From NCBI GenBank assembly GCA_030528385.1, contig JAUMYZ010000007.1:1-64000 (forward strand): a stretch of 64,000 nucleotides of DNA. Direction: 5' to 3'. Shown here one piece after another: positions 25,743 through 34,761 of this stretch. The notes beneath the pieces are model-generated. The model was not told the origin of the DNA, searched no databases, and worked only from the letters and a program-made list of their open reading frames with translations. This DNA comes from Moraxella sp. (GTDB taxonomy: Bacteria > Pseudomonadota > Gammaproteobacteria > Pseudomonadales > Moraxellaceae). Numbering within the stretch: position 1 is the stretch's first letter; each line of letters begins with the position of its first letter. The translations under genes were made by a program, and so were the position numbers.

Positions 25743-27490
25743 ACTTTTTTGGCAAGCGACACACTAAAAATGCCAAACTTATCAATCTTCATGGCAATCT
25801 TTTTAAAGCCCGCCTGCTCGGCAAGCTGGTCCATCTCCGCCTGACTGCGACAACGCATAACCCAGTCTTTGCCCTGATGGTTGGAGAGTGTTTTGCCGAT
25901 AAATTCTTGCTCAGGGTGCCACGGCTGATTGGTATAAAGTAAATAACCACCATCATCAAGCGAGCGGTGAATGCCCGCCAGTGCCGTTTTTACCAAAGCA
26001 TTGTCAGAAAACAGCTCAAACAGCCCTGACGCTATCGCCAAATCCGCCATTTGTTCATCATAAGTAGCCAGCTCAAAGGCGTCCCTTTGCTCAGCACAGG
26101 CACGCTCTGACAAACCCAAAGTTTGAATTTTTTGACTCAACACTTGCACATTGTGCGTGTCATAATCACGCAAACACATCTGTAACTTGGGGTGCATCTG
26201 TGCCAGCTCAAAGGCATAAAAGCCATTACCACTGGCGATGTCCAAGAGACGTGGCGTGTCGCTTGCTATGGACGACAAGGCGGTGTTAGCAAGTTCAAGT
26301 AAGTGCGTTTTGCGAATGCGAATGCCCTGCCAGCCGATGTTATTGAGATAAAAATTGTCCACCCATTTGCCCAAGCCGTATTTGCCACTGGGGCGGTTTT
26401 GATAGACTTTATCCAGCGAACTGCCCGAATCAAAGCCGTGTTTGACCCCCGTTGCCACGCCATCGCTTAGCCAGCCTAGCTTGTCAATCGCCAAACGCGT
26501 CAGGGCAAACTGCGGATTAAACCCCTTTGCCATCAAGGCTTCCACCCGCTCTTGGCTATGGCGTTTGGCGTGTTCGCCACTGACATCGGCGTCGGTTAAA
26601 TCTACGGGTGTCAAGGGCTTGGCAAACACTTCATCGGCAAAGGCGATACAATCTTGATAGACGTCAGCCTTGTTGATTTCGTGGAAAATGGCATGAAAAC
26701 TGTCCGCATAATACCGCCACCGCTTCATAGGTGAACGCAGACGTTCATAAAAGCTGCGAATTGCCCCTTTGTCCACGACAAAATCCTTGCCAGCACACAA
26801 GACCATGGTGGGCACGGTAATCGCCCCTGCGTCGTCAAGCAGCCGCTCACCCGTCAAGAGCGAATCAATCAGCAAATCGCGTGAAATACTCGTGGAGATG
26901 AGCTCATCATCGCCATAGGCTTGTTGGGCGTGTTTGTCGTGGGTGAGCACCTTTGCCTTGACATAGCTGGACACGCGATTCACCATACCTGCTTTTTTGG
27001 CAAGTTGTAAAGCAGGCAAGGCAAAAGGCACATACAGACGTATGGCAAGGACGGGTGTACCCAGTATCATGCCACGCACTTTGGGGGCGTAGTCGTGCAC
27101 CCAAGCGATTGCCATCAATGCCCCCAGACTGCTGGCACAAAGCATGATTTGGCTGTCATCAACCGTCATCAGTTGGCGAATCTGTGCCACAAACTTATCC
27201 AAATCCGCCACCAAACAAGAAAAACTCTCGGCGTGGTCGCGTTCACCTTCGGACAGCCCGTTGCCACGTGCGTCCCATGCAAAGACCTGATAGCCCGCCT
27301 GCACAAAGGCGACCGCCATATCGGTGAGCCGTGCCGAATGTTCATGCCCACGGTGCAAGAGCACCATCACTTTTTTATCATTGGGAACAAGTGTATCAAT
27401 GGGCTGACCCAGCCAATAACGATAAAAAATAAAAGTGCCATCACTGGCATAAAAGCCACTTTCTTTGGAGATGATTTCATCGTGTGTCAT
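25739..27490 (-). CDS. ynbC: Alpha/beta-hydrolase and SAM methyltransferase fusion (YnbC-like)
   Basis: A 583-residue two-domain protein. Residues about 1-300 are an alpha/beta hydrolase of the monoglyceride-lipase type (LLHRGHEHSAR, FAWDARGNGLSEGERDH, nucleophile Ser in CASSLGA, and DSFHAIFHE near the catalytic His). Residues about 350-583 are a class I SAM methyltransferase (motif I LLDIASGNGFYAFEL, then LRDYD). The same fusion is found in E. coli YnbC. It may cleave an acyl or head group and methylate the product. The start overlaps the previous stop as ATGA. The gene is visibly GC-richer than the left arm. Substrates are not known. Confidence 0.88.
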   Translation of the reverse strand: MTHDEIISKESGFYASDGTFIFYRYWLGQPIDTLVPNDKKVMVLLHRGHEHSARLTDMAVAFVQAGYQVFAWDARGNGLSEGERDHAESFSCLVADLDKFVAQIRQLMTVDDSQIMLCASSLGALMAIAWVHDYAPKVRGMILGTPVLAIRLYVPFALPALQLAKKAGMVNRVSSYVKAKVLTHDKHAQQAYGDDELISTSISRDLLIDSLLTGERLLDDAGAITVPTMVLCAGKDFVVDKGAIRSFYERLRSPMKRWRYYADSFHAIFHEINKADVYQDCIAFADEVFAKPLTPVDLTDADVSGEHAKRHSQERVEALMAKGFNPQFALTRLAIDKLGWLSDGVATGVKHGFDSGSSLDKVYQNRPSGKYGLGKWVDNFYLNNIGWQGIRIRKTHLLELANTALSSIASDTPRLLDIASGNGFYAFELAQMHPKLQMCLRDYDTHNVQVLSQKIQTLGLSERACAEQRDAFELATYDEQMADLAIASGLFELFSDNALVKTALAGIHRSLDDGGYLLYTNQPWHPEQEFIGKTLSNHQGKDWVMRCRSQAEMDQLAEQAGFKKIAMKIDKFGIFSVSLAKKV

Positions 27491-28149
27491 CTTTGACTCC
27501 TGTGATTGTGTTCCTGTGATTGTGTCATTGTGATGGTATCTTTGCGATTACGTCCCAAGACAAGCGTGCGGTTATAGATGGTTTTCAGCAGTAGCAATTG
27601 GGCTATGATAAGTAGCTGATGGCTTCTTGACTGACTAAGTGCAAGCCCTGTGCCCAAATACACGCCCAGCACCCCCAGTGCCAAAGCACGGTCGCTTTTG
27701 CCCAAAGGCCCATGATTGGCTCGCTCGCCTGTGCTGATACTTGTCCAGATTGCCACCAGCTCACTGATGGTGCTAAGTGCCATGACACGATATAGGGCGT
27801 GGCGGTTGCTATGATTTAGGTGGGGTGATAAACTTGACAATATCAAAGCGTCAGAGAGCAAATCGCCCGCTTCGTTGAGCACCGCCCCAAGGTGGCTTGC
27901 TTGCCCGTGCTCTTTTGCCATCATGCCATCAATGGCGTTCATCGCCATGCGGATAAACAGCCCCGCTGGCAGTGCATACCACCACATTGGGCTGTGCTGG
28001 GTACGCTTGGCGACCATATAGGCAACACCGCCACTTAGCACCACCGCCGACACCGTAATATGATTGGCACGCACACCACGGGCAACCAGCGTCTGACTGA
28101 TGGGGCGTAATAGGTTTTGAAATTGGCGTTTAAATTGATAGATGGACAT
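27487..28149 (-). CDS. ynbA: CDP-alcohol phosphatidyltransferase (YnbA-like)
   Basis: A 220-residue membrane protein of the CDP-alcohol phosphatidyltransferase family, which transfers a phosphatidyl group from a CDP-lipid to an alcohol. The family motif DG-x2-AR-x8-G-x3-D-x3-D appears as DGMMAK, GAVLNEAGDLLSDA: Lys replaces Arg and Asn replaces the first Asp, while the later two Asp are kept. The N-terminus (MSIYQFKRQFQNLLRP) resembles YnbA as I recall it. For that reason the ATG at 28149 was preferred to an in-frame start at 28203. It is the first gene of the four-gene right arm. The alcohol acceptor is unknown; glycerol-P or inositol-P would need the phosphatase of the left arm. Confidence 0.85.
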   Translation of the reverse strand: MSIYQFKRQFQNLLRPISQTLVARGVRANHITVSAVVLSGGVAYMVAKRTQHSPMWWYALPAGLFIRMAMNAIDGMMAKEHGQASHLGAVLNEAGDLLSDALILSSLSPHLNHSNRHALYRVMALSTISELVAIWTSISTGERANHGPLGKSDRALALGVLGVYLGTGLALSQSRSHQLLIIAQLLLLKTIYNRTLVLGRNRKDTITMTQSQEHNHRSQR

Positions 28150-28245
28150 CACAAAGCACTCAAGACTTTTGTCTATTATCAAAGAATTTTGCCAAGCATT
28201 CAAACACTATCGCTTACCATCGGACAAATGGCAAACATATGTTTT

Positions 28246-29922
28246 TCAGCGCGCCATCTGACACTTGCTAAAACAGCTCATCACGACCACCGCCAGCACA
28301 TACAGCGCTTGGACAGACAGTCCTTGCACTGTTGGATACATCCCCAACAGCGTCAAGGCAGACATATCCAAACTGGTCATAGGCAATATGCCCGTCAGTT
28401 GCAATGTATGTACCGACACGCCCAAAATCTCAAAGCCCAGCACATAAATCAGCACGGTCAGCACCTTAAACAAGACAAGACAGCAATGGGTAAGCGCAGC
28501 GAAGTTTTGACAAGTATCACCGCCACGATGGCAAGTAACGGCAAGGCAATCACAATCCCCAACACAAAATCATGCATGGCAATCTTGGGCAAAATCCCCA
28601 CATAAAACAAAATCGTCTGCGCACCTTCACGAAACACCGCCAAAACTTAACCCAAACAGCCCCACAAAACTGCCCGTGGACAGCGCCAACGCGGTGTGCT
28701 TCTTGATATAAGCATTCCACGCTTTAGCACTACCATGCAACCACGCGCCCACGCCGAAGATCATCAACACCGCGCACACCCACCACGCCTTCAAGCATTT
28801 CACGGTTTGTCCCAGAGCTCATCGCAGGAAACAACTGTTGTAGTGCCAGCGCGCCCACCGCACTTGCCAAAAGTCCTGTCGCCACGCCCGCATAAATGTA
28901 GCGTTTGCCCCGCTCTTGTCCTGCCGCTTTCATGGCAGTCAGTAGCGTCATCACGATCAGCAGCGCATCTAGCACACCGTAGTCATCAGGCGAGATGGTT
29001 TGCAGTCTGTCAATCAAAACTTGCAAGGCTTGTTGCTGCTTGCTGTCTTGACCTTTTGCCATCATCACAGGCACTTGGCTTTCAATATCGGCGTACAAGC
29101 TAGGATTGGTGGCCGCCACATCGCTCTCAATACTTGGTCAAATTTGGATAAATTCTCCAAGTTTGGCTTGTCCACCTGCCATCAACCCCAAACACCAACA
29201 ACCCTGAGCGCAGCAGCGCCACACCATATGCCAGATTGACCGATTTGGTGGCTTCTTGGAGCTTGTCGCCACGATTGTAAGCGCTACCATCGTTTTTAGT
29301 TCATCAAACTGTACACGCATTTGTGTGTGGTTTGGTGGGTCGCTCTCTATCGCCACACATAACAGCGCCATTGCCATTTCTATCTTGCCATAATATACCG
29401 TGTCGGTATTGCGCACCACACGTTTATTGGCAACCCAAGTGTGTTAAATGTCTCATGGTTTTGTTTAGCGCACTTAAACGCTCTGGCGAGCCATCAAAAC
29501 CATCAATCGCCTGTTCCAAATTTGTCAGCACTGGAGTAATTTTTTTGCCAAAACTTACGCGTTTGGCATGATAATTGACAGGGTTTTGCTGCTTTTCAAG
29601 GGCATAAAGTTGCACCGACAGCTCTGACAAATGCTCAATACTTGGCACATCCACAGCCAATCCAAAGGCATTTTGTACTTTGGTGCGTGCGATACTCTGA
29701 CAAAGACAGTGCTTGAACTTGCCAAGTCTGTATCAATACCGCCTTTGCTTGCTTGTCATCGCCTTGTTTGCCAAAACCCATCGCATCAGACACCCCCACA
29801 AAAATGGGGTTAAAATTAACTTTGGCGACCAAGACCGCTTCACTGGGCGCGCTGGTTAGTGTGGCGCTAACAACAGGCACAACAACCAACCAATCAACAC
29901 AAAAGCCACCAGCGGTGTACAA
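28246..29922 (-). pseudogene. efeU: Broken FTR1/EfeU-type iron permease gene
   Basis: Fragments in different frames line up as one FTR1-family permease with a long N-terminal periplasmic domain. N-terminal pieces are at 29635-29922, 29424-29660 and 29138-29419; membrane pieces at 28730-29119, 28458-28643 and 28246-28473. A recognisable stretch is FREGAQTILFYVG, the second REGxE iron motif with Glu replaced by Gln. The first motif appears as YGVLDALLIV, without the Arg-Glu pair. One frame break is near 28473-28480 and another near 29690. With both iron motifs altered and several frame breaks, the gene is most likely dead. It lies directly downstream of efeB on the same strand, as expected for an Efe operon. 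Confidence 0.8.
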
Positions 29923-29930
29923 TCATCGGC

Positions 29931-31133
29931 TTAGCTCTCAAACAGTTGTTGTCCCAGATAACCGCCTTGTGGCACACCACCAAAACACGCAAACAGCCCA
30001 CTGCCAATGTGGGTGGTGTACTCGGTCATCTTATCAGTATTGCCAAAGGCGTTTTGAATGACAATAAATTGCTCAGGCGACTGTTGAAACGAGATAAACA
30101 ACAAGCCTGAATTAAACTGCCCTGTCTTTGGGTCAATACCACTGCTATAAGAAAAAGAGCGGCGCAGCAGTTGTAGCCCTGTACGACGCGCCAATCCCAT
30201 GTGCGACACATCGGGCACCACCAATTCACCGTCTTTGGTGCGCTCATTTAGGTCGGGCGCGTCAAACTCACCTTGTTTGCCAATAGAAGCGCCCGTATCA
30301 CGATGGCGGCCAAAAGTGTCTTCTTGACCCTTTAGGCTGGTTCTGTCCCATGTCTCAAGGTGCATTTGTATCAGACGCACCACCAAATAAGTGCCGCCCG
30401 CCAGCCAACCATCATTGAGCCAAATTTGTTGGTCGGCTTGTACTTCAGTATTGGCAGTGCCGTCCTTAAAGGCAAACAGATTGCGTGGCGTGTCCTTTGG
30501 CGTATCAAAGGAATTAAAACCTACCTGCGACCATTTCATGGTGATTTTATCGCGCGCTTGACGCACCAACTGGCGCACCGCATGAAACGCCACTTGCGGG
30601 TCTTCACTGCAGGCTTGGATACAAATATCGCCACCAGAAAGTTCGGGGCGGATTTGGTCTCTGGGGAACAAGGGCAGCTCTTTAAACGCTTTGGGGGCTT
30701 TGTCCGCCAGACCCAGTTTTGTTAAAAAGCTCGGCGACACCCCAAAGGTCAAAGTCAGCCCATACGCCGACAAACTGTCTGCTTCACCTGTATCAATGGG
30801 CGGAACATGCGGGTTGTCGCCATAGGCGTTGATGTTGTCGCCTTGGGTGAGTTTAGCACTGTAGTCTGTCCAGTCTTTAAACATTTGTATCACGTCATCT
30901 TTGTTGTTTGTGTGCAAATCCACCACCAAAAAATACGCGTGGCGCTGCACAGGGGTAACAATCCCTGCTTGGTGCTTACCATAAAACTCATAACGCAAAT
31001 CCGCCATACAATGCTTGTCTGCTTGGGTGGCTTTGGGGACATCTGGCTGTGCTTTACTGCACGCACCCAACGCCAACGGCAAGCCCAAAGAAGCCGCCCC
31101 CATCTTGCCCAAAAACTGACGACGAGAACTCAT
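29931..31133 (-). CDS. efeB: EfeB-type DyP peroxidase, Tat-exported lipoprotein
   Basis: A 400-residue dye-decolorizing peroxidase of the EfeB/YcdB type, a periplasmic haem enzyme of the ferrous/haem-iron uptake system. The N-terminus has a Tat motif (SSRRQFLGK) and then a lipobox (ALGAC), so it is probably a lipoprotein. The DyP motif appears as FAFKDGTAN. The proximal haem His is likely in DVSHMGLARRTG, and a conserved LLFISFQ follows. The ATG at 31133 has GGGAG 7 bp upstream; a GTG three bases earlier is the alternative. It lies between an ABC permease gene and the broken efeU. With no working permease in the locus it may act alone, for example in peroxide defence. Confidence 0.9.
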   Translation of the reverse strand: MSSRRQFLGKMGAASLGLPLALGACSKAQPDVPKATQADKHCMADLRYEFYGKHQAGIVTPVQRHAYFLVVDLHTNNKDDVIQMFKDWTDYSAKLTQGDNINAYGDNPHVPPIDTGEADSLSAYGLTLTFGVSPSFLTKLGLADKAPKAFKELPLFPRDQIRPELSGGDICIQACSEDPQVAFHAVRQLVRQARDKITMKWSQVGFNSFDTPKDTPRNLFAFKDGTANTEVQADQQIWLNDGWLAGGTYLVVRLIQMHLETWDRTSLKGQEDTFGRHRDTGASIGKQGEFDAPDLNERTKDGELVVPDVSHMGLARRTGLQLLRRSFSYSSGIDPKTGQFNSGLLFISFQQSPEQFIVIQNAFGNTDKMTEYTTHIGSGLFACFGGVPQGGYLGQQLFES

Positions 31134-31175
31134 CACTCACTCCCAATTAGTTGCACCAAAACCAACATCAAATAA

Positions 31176-32468
31176 TCAAATACCAACAAACAACAGCAAA
31201 ATCCTAAGCAAAATCATCACCACCAACACCACGGTGATGGCATTGACCCGCACCAAGCGTCTGGCGATTTGATAAACAATGCCAACAACCAACAACACAG
31301 CGGTGGTCAGAAGCGCCAAACCCACAAAATCGCTGTCGACATCAAAATCAATCACTTGCGTTGCCAGCAATGACCACAGCCACACCATTGGCAGACATAA
31401 AACCCACACAGGCAGCACATCAAGCGCTTTGACAAATTGGTGTGTTTTTAGATAACCAAGCACTTGCCTGAAGCGATGGGCGCGATTGTCCTGACAAATC
31501 ACCGAAACAAAACAAGCAATCGCAGGCACACTGATTAAATACAGCAGCAGATTAAATCGTTTTGCTTGCTCAAGACTGTAAGCAAACTCTTTGCCGCTGG
31601 CGCTGTCATAAAAACTGCCCAAAAAATAGTGCCCATCAACAAACACATTGTCCACCGCAAAAAACAGCCAAGGCAGTACCAATACCGCCAGCAACACAAA
31701 GCGATTAAAGGGCTTTAAATACAGCTGGTACGCCATGTTTTTGCTTGCCAGCATGAGCAAAAATCCCGCCAAAATCAGCCCTTGGGTCATCTGATAAGCT
31801 GGCTGTCTTTCTTGGTGATAAAATAGCCTTGGCGAATTGTTGCCCATCACATCAAACCAAGCAAATCCCAATATCAACAAGCCAATCACCAACAGCACGC
31901 TTTGTAAGATGCTGCCTTGATATTCATGACGACCACGCTCAAATTGTAGCTGATTTATCAGCAGTGCACAGCCAAACATCACCGCCATCAGCAACAAAAG
32001 CAAGACAAACGCCACAGGGTTTAGACCAATGACATAATTCATGCAGCTGTTATCATGATGACCATGACACAACACAGACGCAGCCAAAATAATGACCATG
32101 CCAATCAGCATGTTTATCCACGCCATCATCGGCGCAACAAACAGACGCGTCCAAACCATTTGCCACGGACTTAGCGTGGACATACGCAGCTGCACATAAA
32201 AATTACTGCTCACATCTTGGCGAAAACTGCGTATCATCAGCACCGCCAAAGCAATGTTGGAAAACAACCAACCCCAAGAACCCAATATCACCAACTGGTC
32301 AAAATTAAACGGCTCGTTTTGGCGCACGCGTGTCAGTATTTCATTAAATATCACCGTCAAAAACGTACCATAAATCACCACAATGGCAACAAGCAGTCCG
32401 ACACTAAAATTTAGCCACATCAATCGTTGGTATTCGGCATTGATGCGCACTTTTGGTGTTTTTAGCAT
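31176..32468 (-). CDS. ABC transporter permease within the Efe locus
   Basis: A 430-residue polytopic membrane protein with roughly ten or more hydrophobic segments and no recognisable enzyme motif. It is encoded 26 bp downstream of an ABC ATPase gene and is most likely its membrane partner. The layout resembles ABC-2-type exporter permeases more than binding-protein-dependent importers, since no substrate-binding protein is next to it. The transported substrate is unknown; position between efeO and efeB suggests an iron-related or envelope role. Confidence 0.72.
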   Translation of the reverse strand: MLKTPKVRINAEYQRLMWLNFSVGLLVAIVVIYGTFLTVIFNEILTRVRQNEPFNFDQLVILGSWGWLFSNIALAVLMIRSFRQDVSSNFYVQLRMSTLSPWQMVWTRLFVAPMMAWINMLIGMVIILAASVLCHGHHDNSCMNYVIGLNPVAFVLLLLLMAVMFGCALLINQLQFERGRHEYQGSILQSVLLVIGLLILGFAWFDVMGNNSPRLFYHQERQPAYQMTQGLILAGFLLMLASKNMAYQLYLKPFNRFVLLAVLVLPWLFFAVDNVFVDGHYFLGSFYDSASGKEFAYSLEQAKRFNLLLYLISVPAIACFVSVICQDNRAHRFRQVLGYLKTHQFVKALDVLPVWVLCLPMVWLWSLLATQVIDFDVDSDFVGLALLTTAVLLVVGIVYQIARRLVRVNAITVVLVVMILLRILLLFVGI

Positions 32469-32494
32469 ATTATTCCTTGATTTTATTTTAATTA

Positions 32495-33394
32495 TTAGAC
32501 ATTAAATAACACATCTTTGGCAGAATGACCTGCCACACTGGCTGCACATACAGGCAAATTTTGTGCAATCAACGCTTGGAGCACTTTGGCTTGGGTGCTC
32601 TTCTTATTGTCTGCAAGTTTGATACTGACGCGATGATGCGTGTCATCTGTTACCAAGCTCTGCACGCCATCAATGCACGCAATCTGCCAAGCAAAGTCGT
32701 CCTGCCACGTTACAAACTCCACCACCCAAGTCGTCTCTTGTTCATCAAGTTTGACATGTTGTTTGATACGCCCATCTTCCAAAAGCAATACATGTGTGCA
32801 GTATTCATCAAGCTCGGACAAAATATGACTGGACACCAGCAGCGTCATGCCCGCTTCTTTGAGCGTCAAAAACAACTGCGACAGCTCATGGCGTGCCTTT
32901 GGGTCAAGACCGCTGGCTGGCTCATCTAAAATCAGCAGCTTGGGACGGTGGATAATCACCTGCCCTATGCCCACACGCTGTCTTTGCCCACGCGACAACT
33001 CACCAACTTTGGTCAACAGCTTGTCTGTCAAATTAAGCAGCTTTGCGCTTTGCTCAACCGCTTGGGCGACGCTGTCTTTGGGTAAGCCCTTAGCATGAGC
33101 CGAATAGGTCAAATGCTCCAGCACTGTCAAACCATCAGAGAGCCCAAAAAAGTCTGGCAAATAACCAATTTTGGCAAAACTGTCTTGCAAGTTATGTAAA
33201 ATTGGCTGACCGTCTAACAACACCTGCCCCACATTTGGCTGACACAGTCCTGCAATACAGCGCATTAATGTGGATTTGCCCGCGCCATTTTGACCAATCA
33301 GTCCTGTGATGGTGTTCTTGTGCAGCGTGATGTCAAGGTCATAAAGCACCTGTTTGTTTTCATAAAAAAACGACAATTCCTTGATGGTAAGCAT
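32495..33394 (-). CDS. ABC transporter ATP-binding protein
   Basis: A 299-residue ABC ATPase. Walker A is GQNGAGKST, the signature LSRGQRQRVGIG, Walker B LLILDEPASGLD, and the switch His is in LLVSSHILSELDEYC. The C-terminal 80 residues are an extra domain typical of exporter-type (CcmA/NatA-like) ATPases. The ATG at 33394 was chosen because the ABC fold begins at MLTIKEL; the in-frame codons before it start with TTG or GTG. The gene is 79 bp downstream of efeO and 26 bp upstream of the permease, all on the minus strand. Confidence 0.9.
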   Translation of the reverse strand: MLTIKELSFFYENKQVLYDLDITLHKNTITGLIGQNGAGKSTLMRCIAGLCQPNVGQVLLDGQPILHNLQDSFAKIGYLPDFFGLSDGLTVLEHLTYSAHAKGLPKDSVAQAVEQSAKLLNLTDKLLTKVGELSRGQRQRVGIGQVIIHRPKLLILDEPASGLDPKARHELSQLFLTLKEAGMTLLVSSHILSELDEYCTHVLLLEDGRIKQHVKLDEQETTWVVEFVTWQDDFAWQIACIDGVQSLVTDDTHHRVSIKLADNKKSTQAKVLQALIAQNLPVCAASVAGHSAKDVLFNV

Positions 33395-33473
33395 ACAACT
33401 AAAATTATCCACCCCCAATTACGCACCGCACCAATAACCAATCGGCACCGAAGCGGTGCAAGTGCCAACTATT

Positions 33474-34355
33474 TTATTTTAATAATACGCCCATTTGTGC
33501 CAAAGGCTCGCCAAGTTTATTCACTGCCTCGGCAAGGGCTTTGGTATCATCGGCAGACAACTCATTATAAAACTTAAATTCATCGCCTTTTTTGTGTGAA
33601 TCCAACAAGTCATGCACCGCCTTAAAACGCTCTTCTAGTGTCTTGACCAGAGCTGGGTCTTTGGCTTGTAGTTTGGGCGTCAAAATCTCAAAGATTTTTT
33701 GTGCCCCTTCAATATTGGCTTTAAAGTCATACAAATCAGTTTTGGAGAAAATTTCTTCTTCGCCAGTGATTTTGGTGGTCGATACCTCATTTAACAAATC
33801 CACCGAACCGCTAATCATCAGCTCGCCTGTAACTTCGGCGGTAGGAATTTTGGCGCGCAGCTCTTTGATGTCAGCAATCAGCTGGTCAGCCAATTCTTTG
33901 GTGCCTTCGGTGGTGTTTTGTGTCCATAAGATTTTTTCAATGGCATGAAAACCCGTCCACTTCTCGCCCTGCTCAAGGTCAGCTTCGCGGTTATCAATGC
34001 GTGGGTCAAGGTCGCCAAAAATCTCTGCCACTGGCTCACTGCGTTCAAAATACATACGCGCTTTGGGGTACAGGGCTTTGGCTTCGTCCAATTTGCCCGC
34101 CGCCAACAGTGCCACAAATTTTTCACTTTCGGTGAGCAACTGGTCAATTTGTCCTTCCACCCATGTTTTGTATTCGGCAGTTTCGGCGCTCAAATCCACA
34201 GCAACCGCTTGGGCTTCTGACGCTGCTTGTACTGCCGATGCCGCCGCTTCCACAACAGACGCCACTTCTTGTTTGGTTTGTTCTTCGGCAGGTTTTTGGC
34301 AAGCCACCAGCGCAGCCATCGCCACCACCAACGCCAACGGTTTAAACACAGACAT
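33474..34355 (-). CDS. efeO: EfeO/EfeM-type iron-binding lipoprotein (imelysin family)
   Basis: A 293-residue periplasmic lipoprotein of the peptidase M75/imelysin-like family. In EfeUOB systems EfeO binds and hands on iron. The signal ends in lipobox ALVAC. An Ala/Glu-rich linker (about 22-55) leads into the M75 domain with the HxxE motif in GFHAIEKILW. The cupredoxin domain of E. coli EfeO is absent, so this is the EfeM-like short form. An AAGGAG site 8 bp before the ATG at 34355 fixes the start. It is the first gene of the minus-strand unit efeO, ABC ATPase, ABC permease, efeB, efeU (broken). Confidence 0.88.
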   Translation of the reverse strand: MSVFKPLALVVAMAALVACQKPAEEQTKQEVASVVEAAASAVQAASEAQAVAVDLSAETAEYKTWVEGQIDQLLTESEKFVALLAAGKLDEAKALYPKARMYFERSEPVAEIFGDLDPRIDNREADLEQGEKWTGFHAIEKILWTQNTTEGTKELADQLIADIKELRAKIPTAEVTGELMISGSVDLLNEVSTTKITGEEEIFSKTDLYDFKANIEGAQKIFEILTPKLQAKDPALVKTLEERFKAVHDLLDSHKKGDEFKFYNELSADDTKALAEAVNKLGEPLAQMGVLLK

Positions 34356-34395
34356 AACGACACTCCTTATATAAACAATAACCATTTACATTTGT

Positions 34396-34401
34396 ATTAT
34401 A
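34396..34401 (-). promoter_or_regulatory. Candidate -10 element for the efeO unit
   Basis: A perfect TATAAT on the minus strand lies 41 bp before the efeO start. The -35 region is weak (TGTTAA at 16 bp spacing), which would fit regulated transcription. Surrounding AT-rich hexamers do not form a convincing Fur box. Confidence 0.4.
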
Positions 34402-34435
34402 CTACATTTATATTGCATTAACATATATTACCTGA

Positions 34436-34463
34436 ACAAAAAACACACTCAATTTGAGTGTGT
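34436..34463 (-). terminator. Terminator of the minCDE operon
   Basis: An 8 bp stem (arms 34443-34450 and 34456-34463) is followed on the minus strand by six U. The minE stop codon lies inside the hairpin, so translation and termination overlap. Confidence 0.88.
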
Positions 34464-34760
34464 CTGTTCGGCTATATCAATCTCCTTACGGTCAGGCAAA
34501 TTGATGTTCATCTCTAATACTTCTAAGCTGTCTTCACTGCGCTGTTTGATATTGACATCATCAATCTGCACGCCACTGACAAAGCGATTGACCACCGCCA
34601 ATATTTCTCGTTTCATCTCGTCAAGGCGCTCGGGCGTCAAACGAACGCTCAAATGCCGATTGCTGGCAACAATCACCTTGAGACGGTCTTTGGCAACAGA
34701 AGCGCTGGTTGGCCCTTCTTCTGAATTGCCAAACATAGACCAAAATCCCCTTTTTTTCAT
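34449..34760 (-). CDS. minE: Cell division topological specificity factor MinE
   Basis: A 103-residue MinE, which drives MinCD off the membrane at midcell so that the Z ring forms there. The N-terminal membrane and anti-MinCD region ([11 protein letters not shown]) is followed by the conserved block [17 protein letters not shown], and then the dimer domain ending in [11 protein letters not shown]. It is slightly longer than E. coli MinE (88). The ATG at 34760 lies one base after the minD stop codon, so translation is coupled. A TTG-started longer frame was rejected. Confidence 0.95.
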   Translation of the reverse strand: MKKRGFWSMFGNSEEGPTSASVAKDRLKVIVASNRHLSVRLTPERLDEMKREILAVVNRFVSGVQIDDVNIKQRSEDSLEVLEMNINLPDRKEIDIAEQTHSN

Positions 34761-34761
34761 C

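Noticed and set aside
28246-29922. Several separate small membrane proteins
   Set aside because: The fragments are consecutive pieces of one FTR1-type permease in shifting frames, so they are better described as one pseudogene.
34356-34440. Fur box in front of efeO
   Set aside because: AT-rich hexamers are present but do not match the 19 bp palindrome well enough to report.
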